A stretch of 5,904 bases of DNA from Anaerolineales bacterium UBA6668 (GTDB lineage Bacteria; Chloroflexota; Anaerolineae; Anaerolineales; UBA6668). Every line of letters begins with the position of its first letter. Position 1 is the stretch's first letter. Shown here piece by piece: positions 1 to 5,904 of the stretch. Under the pieces are notes generated by a model. The model saw only the letters and a list, made by a program, of their open reading frames with translations, had not been told where the DNA came from and searched no databases. A program made the translations under genes and the position numbers. The stretch lies in contig DKKK01000063.1 in the NCBI GenBank assembly GCA_002455215.1, forward strand, positions 2,285 through 8,188. The letters run 5' to 3'.

Positions 1-3000
1 ATCAGTGGACCCTCTCACGATGATGAAGGGCTGTATCAAGAACTGGCGGGGGTTGTACGCCGTTTACAGCCAGACCACTATGAAATCAATGAACGTGACC
101 GCTCGATTGTGCTGAATGACATGGGTATTCAGCGCGTAGAAGAATTACTGGGCAAACGCCTGCGTGACCCCAACCGTCCCGAAGACCTAACCCGTGAGCA
201 AATGAACCTGCAAGGGCATCTGGAGCAAGCCTTGCGTGCCGAATTTCTGTTCCGCAACAATGTTGACTATCTGGTGCAAGGCGGCAAAGTGATGATTGTC
301 GATTCTTTCACCGGACGTGTGATGCCGGGTAGACGCTGGTCAGATGGTTTGCATCAAGCCATAGAAGCCAAAGAAGGGTTGAAGGTTGAAGCAGAAAATG
401 TTACCTATGCCACCATCACCCTGCAAAACTTCTACCGTATGTTTCACAAATTGGCTGGCATGTCGGGTACTGCCGAGACCGAAGCGGAAGAATTCGATAA
501 AATCTACCGCTTAACCGTTGTGCCCATCCCAACCCAGTTGGAATTCCGTACCAAACGCGACCCGGAACTGGTAGAAGTGCCCTTTAAGGAAAATGGTTAT
601 CGCTTTAGCTATGTGGCACGCAAATCGGACCCCGACAAAAAACCGATCTTGCATCGCCGTAAAGACTACGATGACTTGATTTTCCGCACCGAAGAAGCCA
701 AATTACGTGCGCTCATCCGCGAAGTATTGGCGCGTCAGGTGCAGGGGCAACCCCTGCTAATTGGTACAACCAGCGTGGAACTCTCGGAAAATGTCAGTCG
801 GCGCTTGGGAGCAGAACAACTCAGACGCCTTGCCAATATCTGGGTGTTGCGCTCTGCTTGGTTTGAAAAGAACCAGCGCGAAGAAGACGGGCGTGAAGTG
901 CCGGAATTGAGTTTCATGAATCGTCGTATCTTCGACCTGAACGATGGCGACCTGCGCGGTATGGCACGTGAACTAGAATTGCGACTCAACCCCACTGACC
1001 CGAACAACCTGGCTCGCTTGCTGAAAATTCTTGAAATTCCCGAAGAAAATACTGAAGCGGTAAAGCTACGTTTGGTGCAGGTACTGGAAGGGGGTATTCC
1101 CCACAATGTGTTGAACGCCAAAAAACACGACTCGGAAAGCCAAATCATCGCGGGTGCCGGTAAATTTGGCGCAGTGACGATTGCTACCAATATGGCTGGG
1201 CGTGGGGTGGACATTAAGCTCGGTGGCGAACTCGCCGAAGATACCCTAAACGCCGTAGTGCGCGTGCTCAAACACAACGGCATTGCTGACCCAGTCAGCA
1301 TGAGCGATCAACAACGGCTTGCCGCGCTCGCCGATATCAGCGATGAGCAGGCGGGTATTTATCTGCCCCAAGTGCAAGAGTTCCGCCAACACTTTGCTGA
1401 TGCCGAAGCCGTGCGCTTGGCAGGTGGCTTGATGGTGCTCGGTAGCGAACGCCACGAAGCACGGCGCATAGACAATCAGTTGCGCGGACGTGCCGCACGG
1501 CAAGGCGATCCGGGCGCAAGCCGTTTCTACCTATCACTGGAAGATGAACTGATGCGCCGCTTCGGTGGCTCCAATGTTTCGTCCATTATGGAGCGCTTCA
1601 AAATTGACGAAGCCATGCCGATGGAACACGGTATTGTGAGCAAGTCAGTCGAACAGTCACAAGAGCGGGTAGAAGGCGCGAACTTCGATACCCGCAAACA
1701 CCTACTGGAATATGATGATGTAGTCAACCAACAGCGTGCGTTATTTTACCGCCAGCGTGACCGCATTTTCCTAAAAGAAGACCTACACAGCGACATTACA
1801 GAAATGCTGGAATTGGAAGTTCAACGCCAAGTGGACTTATATAAAAAAGACTCGCAAGGTTGGTGGCGCTTGTTTGATTGGTTGGACAATGCCCAGATGG
1901 AGATTGTCACTGAAAATGACAAACGTATCCGCCGCCCGCTGGTGCAACAACGCCTAAATGGGCAAAATATCTTCTCTTTTAGTATCGAGCGCATCCTTGA
2001 AGAACTCGCGGCACGTGTCCCATCGGTTGCCAAAGCCTGGGATGCTGAAGATCAAGCACGGGATGCTATTCTGGAAGCGGGTGAATTTGCCGGTGAAGCT
2101 ACCCGGCAAGCCCAAGCCCAAGCGGCTCTTGACGCAATGCAAGCCGCACTCAGTGCCGCCATGAAAGACCTGCCACAGGTGAAGGAAACCATCTTGCAGA
2201 TTGCTCAAGCTTCCGCCGAAACCAGCCGCCGCTATATGCTGGAAACCATCGGGCAGGAACTGGCAGACCAGCAGGAAACCATCAAGGGCAATATCCGCGC
2301 TCGCCAAGAATCGGCAGAATTAGCCTGTGAAGCGGCTGTCAACGAAGCCCGCGAAAGTGGTGTGCCAGTGCAGGTGCGTCAGGTATTGAAGGATATTCTC
2401 GAAAGCACGCAAGTGCAACTGCCACATGGCACAGTGAGCGATGAAGGCTTGACCATTGACAATGTGGTGGCACGTGTCAAAACTGCCTTTGAAACTCACC
2501 TGGGCAAACAGGGCTTACAATCATTGCAAAATAGCATCTCTCGCCGCTATGGCTTGCCTATCGCACTAACCCCACCAGAATGGAAGGGTATCCACTGGGA
2601 GTCCTACAGTGAGCAAGTACTCACCCAACTCGAAAAAGCCCACCAAGCCCGCACCGAAACTGACCTAGCGCAAATCCGCACCGATTTAGACTATAACCTG
2701 AAAGACGCGCCACAACTTTCCCGTGATGCAATGGGACAAATTATCCGCATTGTCTCTTATCGCCGTGAAGATATGCTGGACAAAAAGAGCGGGCAGATGG
2801 TACAGCGCATTGTGCAACGCTTCCCATATGTGTATTTTGCCGCCAAACTGATGGATGGCACGCTCGCCCCGGAGATGAAAGAGCGCGTGCTTAACCATCT
2901 CAATGATGTGCTAGAGAGTAAGGAACTGCAAGCGGGTGAATATGAACGCCAACGCTTGTCGGGTAAACCACTGGTAGAATGGGAAGACCAGACATTGGTG

Positions 3001-3594
3001 GAAAAAATTGAAGACTTGGCAGGTGAGTCAGTGGACTTGCAAGTGCCGAGCGGTGAATCGGTAGGGGGTATCCGCCAAGCAGTGCGTAGTGTACTTGGGC
3101 AGGCAGTGGCGCTACGGGCGCACCGCCGTTTGTTGGTGGATATCGGTGATGAATTGTGGGTCGAATACCTAACCAAAGTGGAAGCTCTGCGTACCTCCAT
3201 CGGGTTGGAAGCCTATGGGCAACGCGACCCCTTGGTCGCTTACAAAGGCAAAGCCTTTGAAGCCTTCCAGCAATTGTTGGCAGATTATCGCGCGGGTGTA
3301 GTCCGCAATGTGATGCAGTTTCCCTTCTCAGTGCTAGGCGAACTAACCGCGCCAGCCCGCACCGCGCCAGCCAAGAGTGATTCTGCCAATCAGAAGGCGG
3401 GCGCAAACGCCAAAGCGGGGGGCACTGGCAAACCCAGCGCCAAACCCACAACCAGCCAAACATTGGGACGCAACGACCCTTGCCACTGTGGCAGTGGTAA
3501 AAAATATAAACATTGCCACTACGAAGCAGACGAACGGCTACGTAAGGCGGCAGAATCACGCCGTCAAGGTGGAATTACCCTTAAGAAGGGGTAA
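1..3594 (+). CDS. secA: Protein translocase subunit SecA, 5'-truncated by the window edge, unusually long
   Basis: SecA is the ATPase motor that pushes unfolded preproteins through SecYEG; it cycles between cytoplasm and inner membrane face. The frame is open from base 1, and its first residues (ISGP) match the point just after the DEVD box of canonical SecA, so about 220 N-terminal residues with Walker A are outside. Counting from base 1: preprotein-crosslinking domain 1-155 (GRRWSDGLHQAIEAKEG at 110-126; LAGMSGTAETE at 151-161); second nucleotide-binding domain with GTTSVE (255-260), HNVLNAK (368-374), ATNMAGRGVD (395-404) and QLRGRAARQGD (493-503); scaffold LLEYDDV (568-574); a greatly enlarged helical region; the final scaffold/IRA1-like part with ELWVEYL (1051-1057) and GLEAYGQRDP (1068-1077); a Lys/Ala/Gly-rich linker; and a C-terminal zinc motif with C1161, C1163, C1172 and H1173. 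The full protein would be about 1420 residues against about 900 usually. GTG at 109 is internal, not the start. Stop TAA at 3592. Confidence 0.97.
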   Translation: MSGPSHDDEGLYQELAGVVRRLQPDHYEINERDRSIVLNDMGIQRVEELLGKRLRDPNRPEDLTREQMNLQGHLEQALRAEFLFRNNVDYLVQGGKVMIVDSFTGRVMPGRRWSDGLHQAIEAKEGLKVEAENVTYATITLQNFYRMFHKLAGMSGTAETEAEEFDKIYRLTVVPIPTQLEFRTKRDPELVEVPFKENGYRFSYVARKSDPDKKPILHRRKDYDDLIFRTEEAKLRALIREVLARQVQGQPLLIGTTSVELSENVSRRLGAEQLRRLANIWVLRSAWFEKNQREEDGREVPELSFMNRRIFDLNDGDLRGMARELELRLNPTDPNNLARLLKILEIPEENTEAVKLRLVQVLEGGIPHNVLNAKKHDSESQIIAGAGKFGAVTIATNMAGRGVDIKLGGELAEDTLNAVVRVLKHNGIADPVSMSDQQRLAALADISDEQAGIYLPQVQEFRQHFADAEAVRLAGGLMVLGSERHEARRIDNQLRGRAARQGDPGASRFYLSLEDELMRRFGGSNVSSIMERFKIDEAMPMEHGIVSKSVEQSQERVEGANFDTRKHLLEYDDVVNQQRALFYRQRDRIFLKEDLHSDITEMLELEVQRQVDLYKKDSQGWWRLFDWLDNAQMEIVTENDKRIRRPLVQQRLNGQNIFSFSIERILEELAARVPSVAKAWDAEDQARDAILEAGEFAGEATRQAQAQAALDAMQAALSAAMKDLPQVKETILQIAQASAETSRRYMLETIGQELADQQETIKGNIRARQESAELACEAAVNEARESGVPVQVRQVLKDILESTQVQLPHGTVSDEGLTIDNVVARVKTAFETHLGKQGLQSLQNSISRRYGLPIALTPPEWKGIHWESYSEQVLTQLEKAHQARTETDLAQIRTDLDYNLKDAPQLSRDAMGQIIRIVSYRREDMLDKKSGQMVQRIVQRFPYVYFAAKLMDGTLAPEMKERVLNHLNDVLESKELQAGEYERQRLSGKPLVEWEDQTLVEKIEDLAGESVDLQVPSGESVGGIRQAVRSVLGQAVALRAHRRLLVDIGDELWVEYLTKVEALRTSIGLEAYGQRDPLVAYKGKAFEAFQQLLADYRAGVVRNVMQFPFSVLGELTAPARTAPAKSDSANQKAGANAKAGGTGKPSAKPTTSQTLGRNDPCHCGSGKKYKHCHYEADERLRKAAESRRQGGITLKKG

Positions 3595-3633
3595 ATCGCA
3601 TCATCATCTCCCGTTTCGCTGTGGGGTCGTTCT

Positions 3634-3670
3634 AAAAAGACCTCACAGGTCTCCAAGACCTGTGAGGTCT
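3634..3670 (-). terminator. Second hairpin plus T-run on the minus strand, possible backup terminator
   Basis: The perfect palindrome at 3638-3670 is followed on the minus strand by five T and then AGAAC, so it has the same terminator-like form as the hairpin at 3767-3799. For secA transcripts on the + strand the hairpin is correctly placed (43 bases after the stop), but the following bases (CATTTCAG) make a poor U-tract. Termination of secA here would have to rely on the stem alone or on Rho. Confidence 0.45.
3638..3670. repeat. Perfect 33-bp nested palindrome, copy 1
   Basis: Two 15-bp arms (3638-3652 and 3656-3670) are exact reverse complements around a 3-base CCA spacer. Each arm is itself palindromic: AGACCT-CAC-AGGTCT and AGACCT-GTG-AGGTCT. 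The element therefore holds four AGACCT/AGGTCT half-sites and can fold as one 15-bp hairpin or as two small 6-bp hairpins. It starts 43 bases after the secA stop codon. Confidence 0.95.
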
Positions 3671-3693
3671 CATTTCAGTTCGGTTCTAAAAAA

Positions 3694-3726
3694 AGACCAA
3701 ATGGCTCTCCAAGACCTGTGATGTCT
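3694..3726. repeat. Degraded copy of the 33-bp palindrome, copy 2
   Basis: Same 33-base register as the perfect copies. The right arm (3712-3726) differs at one base (AGACCTGTGATGTCT). The left arm (3694-3708) keeps only its outer bases, AGACC at the start and CTCT at the end, with a changed middle. The 15-bp pairing is therefore lost. It is either an eroded copy or a related half-element joined to the tail of the first repeat unit. Confidence 0.75.
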
Positions 3727-3762
3727 CGGTTTGATAATCGAAAAGTGTGGTGGTCGTTTTTT

Positions 3763-3799
3763 AAAAAGACCTCACAGGTCTCCAAGACCTGTGAGGTCT
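3763..3799 (-). terminator. Probable intrinsic terminator of the membrane protein gene
   Basis: Read on the minus strand, the perfect 15-bp hairpin at 3767-3799 is followed at once by a run of five T (complement of A3763-A3767, the first T belonging to the stem end). It begins 36 bases downstream of the TGA at 3836-3838. Hairpin plus U-run at this distance is the classic rho-independent layout. On the + strand the base after the hairpin is C followed by AGTTCAG, with no T-run, so the signal looks one-directional. The function is inferred; the fold and T-run are directly seen. Confidence 0.65.
3767..3799. repeat. Perfect 33-bp nested palindrome, copy 3
   Basis: Identical over all 33 bases to the copy at 3638-3670: arms 3767-3781 and 3785-3799 around CCA, each arm again a smaller palindrome of AGACCT half-sites. 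It lies 36 bases beyond the stop codon of the minus-strand membrane protein gene and is the first hairpin its transcript would make. Confidence 0.95.
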
Positions 3800-3835
3800 C
3801 AGTTCAGTTCGGTTCTAAAAAAGACCCAACGACTC

Positions 3836-5827
3836 TCATTGGCTCACCCATTCCCCCACTACCAATGCCCCATCTGCCACCGGCGAACCATCCGGCAGGG
3901 TGACGGGTAGGCGTTCTTGGCTTTGGCGGTTGTATAAGCCCATCTTGACGGTGTAGACGCCAGCTTGTAGCGGGCTGGGCAGGGGGATGCGCCGTAGGTC
4001 GTGGAAGATTTCACCCACTTGCCAGGCTTGGGGTGGGTAGGTGTTGCCCAAAGCCCAGCCATCGGCTTGTCCTGCCAAACTGCCATCTGGCGCAATCAGA
4101 TGAACAAACCAACCGAGGTCTTCGCCAAGCGGGGATAGCACTTGCCAGTGCAATCCTAGTTGCAGGCATTGGCAAGCGGGGTCGCTCTGCACGTTGGCGG
4201 CATACACTTGCAAGTGTGTACCCACCTGTCCAATCGGCACGCTCGCCGTCCCCGTGCTTAAGTTCCCCACCTGCCGCAATTCAACCCCTCCCGTGGGCAA
4301 GTACTCGCTCACCACCACTGCTTGACTGGCGCGGATTTCTCCAAATAGTGGTTGTGAACCTGATTGATTTTCGCCGCGCGTGAAAACGATGGACGGGCTG
4401 GCTTGTAAGGGGGCGGCACTGATGAGAAAATCGCTCAGGGAAGTGCTGGTGGGTGCCGACCCGCGAATTAACTGCGCATAGGCAGATAAATCTACGCTGA
4501 CAGGCGCAACGATGACGCCCCAATACCCCACCGGGAGCAGGCGGGTTTTGGGTTCGATGCGGTCGGGAAAGTTGATGAAGAGCTGGTGCTGGTCGGCAGG
4601 GTATTTGGCTTGTAGGCGGGTGAGCTGATGGATGATTTGCCCACCTTGCCAGTAGGTGTGCAGACTGCGGGCGTGAATCCAGAGTGAGATGCCCAGCAAG
4701 GCGAGTGTGGCAATTTGCCAGTGTTTGGTTTGCCCGGCAAGGTGCGCCCAAAATAGGCAGGCACCAAGTGCGGCAAAGTAAAACAGGCGTGGGGCGAGTT
4801 CCAGATAAGCATAGCCACGCGTGAGCAGTGCCAAGCTGAGTGCGCCAAAAAACCAGCCCAGCGTAAAAGGAATGACGCACAAGGGTGGGTTTGTGGCGGT
4901 GCGGCGGGTGATGGCAAAGGCGAGCAAGGCGGTGCAAAGGAGTGCTAGCCAGCTTTGGGCAAAGTTGGGGGTGAGCCGCTCGACTGTGGGGTAGGGCAGG
5001 TGTGCGGTGAAGGCGGCAAAGGGCAGGCTAAGCCCCTGGCTCAGATAGGCGATGCGCTCTGGTGAGATGCCCCACTCTGGTGGGAGTACGCCCGCGCCAC
5101 TTTGTGGCACCATCTGCTTCCATAGGAGTAGGTAAATCACGCTAGGTAGGCTGTAAAGTGCGGCAGTGCCCCAAAATTTTGCTTTGCGGATGCGTGTGGG
5201 GTCTTGCCAAAGCACGCTCCACATCAGTAAGGGGGCGATGAGTATGCCGTTTTCGTGAATAAATTGCCCTAGCAGGACACAGCCCCAAGCGAGAATGCGC
5301 CAGCGTGCGGCTTGTTCTCCTTTCAAATGAAAGTAAATTGCGCTAAAGGTGAGCAGGGTTTGCCACGGATAGGGCGTGTGCCCGACTGCTAGGGTTTGCA
5401 CGTTTAGTGGGTAGCAGGCGAACAGCAGGGCGGTGATGAAGGCGGTGCGGGTGTTGCGGGTGAGCGTGTGGGTGATGCGGTGGGCAAGCGCAGTACACAG
5501 CAGGTGGGGGATGTAGAGTGATAGGTGAAAGACCCACGGCTGAAAGGTGGTCTGCCCCAACAGCAGGGCTTTGAGCACCAGCATGGTCAGCGGGCGGTAG
5601 TAGGAGGCACTATGTGGGGCGGTGAGCAGTTGTAGCCAACTGTAATGCGCCACTTGCCCAATATCCACCGGGTCTGTGCCAATGAAGGGCATGGTAAAGA
5701 TGGGGGCAAAGCACAGTGCGGCAAGGAGTAGGGGTGAAGTTAGAGAAGTTACAGGAGTTAAAGAAGTTAAATTAAAGGAATTAAGGAAATTAAAGGAATT
5801 AAGGAGGGTGCGATGGGAACGGGGCAT
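3836..5827 (-). CDS. Multi-spanning membrane protein, probable GT-C-fold glycosyltransferase, with C-terminal beta-rich domain
   Basis: 663 residues from ATG 5827-5825 to TGA 3838-3836. About a dozen hydrophobic segments lie between residues 32 and 386. The first loop carries TDPVD (D52, D55), where GT-C enzymes keep their catalytic acidic residue. It is followed by YYRPL (76-80), a downstream His-containing helix (VFHLSLYIPHLL, 99-110) and HENG (191-194), a pattern like PMT/TMTC-type transferases that use lipid-linked sugars. Residues about 390-663 are probably extracytoplasmic. The part from about 540 to 660 (LHWQVLSP, WFVHLIAPDG, LPSPLQAGVYTVKMGLYN) resembles a beta-sandwich tail I associate with Chloroflexota membrane proteins. 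Donor, acceptor and product cannot be told. Residues 8-31 are encoded by 9-bp repeats and no Shine-Dalgarno sequence precedes the ATG. Another start such as ATG 5692-5690 (M46) is possible but would lose the first membrane helix. The gene is convergent with secA. Class fairly sure, activity unproven. Confidence 0.85.
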   Translation of the reverse strand: MPRSHRTLLNSFNFLNSFNLTSLTPVTSLTSPLLLAALCFAPIFTMPFIGTDPVDIGQVAHYSWLQLLTAPHSASYYRPLTMLVLKALLLGQTTFQPWVFHLSLYIPHLLCTALAHRITHTLTRNTRTAFITALLFACYPLNVQTLAVGHTPYPWQTLLTFSAIYFHLKGEQAARWRILAWGCVLLGQFIHENGILIAPLLMWSVLWQDPTRIRKAKFWGTAALYSLPSVIYLLLWKQMVPQSGAGVLPPEWGISPERIAYLSQGLSLPFAAFTAHLPYPTVERLTPNFAQSWLALLCTALLAFAITRRTATNPPLCVIPFTLGWFFGALSLALLTRGYAYLELAPRLFYFAALGACLFWAHLAGQTKHWQIATLALLGISLWIHARSLHTYWQGGQIIHQLTRLQAKYPADQHQLFINFPDRIEPKTRLLPVGYWGVIVAPVSVDLSAYAQLIRGSAPTSTSLSDFLISAAPLQASPSIVFTRGENQSGSQPLFGEIRASQAVVVSEYLPTGGVELRQVGNLSTGTASVPIGQVGTHLQVYAANVQSDPACQCLQLGLHWQVLSPLGEDLGWFVHLIAPDGSLAGQADGWALGNTYPPQAWQVGEIFHDLRRIPLPSPLQAGVYTVKMGLYNRQSQERLPVTLPDGSPVADGALVVGEWVSQ
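5735..5806. repeat. Degenerate 9-bp tandem repeat, block 1 (coding for the membrane protein N-terminus)
   Basis: Eight consecutive 9-base units on the + strand: TGAAGTTAG, AGAAGTTAC, AGGAGTTAA, AGAAGTTAA, then ATTAAAGGA and ATTAAGGAA/G alternating. The tract has a single C on the + strand (5752). Nine bases are three codons, so on the minus strand it stays in frame and encodes three-residue repeats (LNS, FNF, LNS, FNL, TSL, TPV, TSL, TSP) at residues about 8-32 of the membrane protein. Confidence 0.85.
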
Positions 5828-5829
5828 TC

Positions 5830-5880
5830 AGGAGTTAAGAAGTTAAGGAAGATAAAGGAGTTAAATTAAAGGAATAAAAG
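5830..5880. repeat. Degenerate 9-bp repeat, block 2 (upstream of the membrane protein start)
   Basis: The same family continues after a 23-bp unrelated stretch (5807-5829) that contains the predicted minus-strand ATG. Units are AGGAGTTAA, an 8-base GAAGTTAA, GGAAGATAA, AGGAGTTAA, ATTAAAGGA and a partial ATAAAAG. No C occurs on the + strand across the block. One 8-base unit breaks the 9-base phase. The final 24 bases of the window (5881-5904) are outside the repeat, and I recognise nothing in them. I see no convincing promoter for the minus-strand gene between 5828 and the window end. Confidence 0.8.
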
Positions 5881-5904
5881 TGGTAACTGCTCAGGCATAG
5901 CCAA

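Larger units (their letters stand above)
3621..3837. repeat. Imperfect direct duplication of a palindrome-containing intergenic repeat
   Basis: Two copies of about 90 bp, 3621-3709 and 3747-3837, can be aligned almost end to end. Each begins with GTGG and GGTCGTT, continues through an A-run into a perfect 33-bp palindrome, then a shared tail (TTCAGTTCGGTTCTAAAAA) followed by a GACC-containing piece ending in CTCTC. They differ by scattered substitutions and small indels. The 37 bp between them (3710-3746) holds the right half of a degraded palindrome and a short unrelated stretch. The array occupies nearly the whole gap between the two convergent genes. Its right end touches the TGA stop of the minus-strand gene. 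It resembles a REP- or MITE-like intergenic repeat; no transposase is present and no clear target duplication is visible. Confidence 0.85.

Noticed and set aside
109..111. GTG codon as the start of secA
   Set aside because: The frame is open back to base 1 and encodes recognisable SecA sequence (ISGP and onward), so the gene begins left of the window.
2900..3559. 219-codon open frame on the minus strand inside secA
   Set aside because: It lies wholly antisense to a well-supported SecA coding region, has no recognisable domain and has a composition typical of a reverse-strand shadow. The same holds for the frames at 735-1301, 1246-1503 and 2757-3200.
1..3594. SecA broken by frameshift or fused to a foreign gene
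   Set aside because: All expected motifs occur in order in a single frame to the C-terminal zinc motif, so the extra length is in-frame insertion and not disruption.
3638..3799. CRISPR array
   Set aside because: There are only two exact repeats and one degraded copy, unequally spaced (56 and 73 bases between starts), and the intervals are themselves partly repeated rather than unique spacers. No cas genes are present.
3718..3903. Short + strand frame across the palindromic repeats
   Set aside because: It is made mostly of repeat DNA and antisense to the end of the membrane protein gene, with no ribosome binding site and no recognisable product.
4281..4937. 218-codon minus-strand frame inside the membrane protein gene
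   Set aside because: It is another frame of the same strand as the membrane protein, is rich in Pro, His and Arg as expected for a frame-shifted shadow, and shows no domain.
5801..5869. AAGGAGG followed by ATG 5813 on the + strand, encoding 18 residues
   Set aside because: The ribosome-binding-like sequence is part of the 9-bp purine repeat and the frame stops after 18 codons (MGTGHSGVKKLRKIKELN); most likely chance.

Overview
The window most likely comes from a bacterium of the phylum Chloroflexota, probably an Anaerolineae-type lineage. Two protein features suggest this. The SecA has large extra segments in its ATPase and helical domains. The membrane protein ends in a beta-rich domain of a kind I associate with Chloroflexota membrane glycosyltransferase-like proteins. 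This placement comes from recalled family patterns, not from a database search. I see no RNA genes, CRISPR array, transposase or prophage genes.

Layout: two large genes converge and fill almost everything. Positions 1-3594 (+) hold the last 1197 codons of secA, the motor ATPase of the Sec export pathway. Its first roughly 220 codons, including Walker A, lie left of the window. Positions 3836-5827 (-) hold a 663-residue multi-spanning membrane protein that looks like a GT-C-fold glycosyltransferase with a C-terminal domain probably outside the membrane.

The 241-bp gap between the two stop codons is packed with a duplicated repeat built around a 33-bp palindrome: two perfect copies, a degraded middle copy and a partial copy that reaches the stop codon of the minus-strand gene. 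On the minus strand each perfect palindrome is followed by a run of T, so the cluster also looks like a transcription terminator for that gene.

The right edge (about 5735-5880) is a second, different repeat: degenerate 9-bp units, almost free of C on the + strand. It runs across the predicted start codon of the membrane protein and encodes residues about 8-31 of the predicted product, so the true start of that gene is uncertain.

The two genes are not obviously linked in function. SecA is general housekeeping and the membrane protein probably acts in cell-envelope or glycan assembly. I do not see a new multi-gene system here. The most interesting points are the unusually enlarged SecA and the two repeat families placed at gene boundaries.
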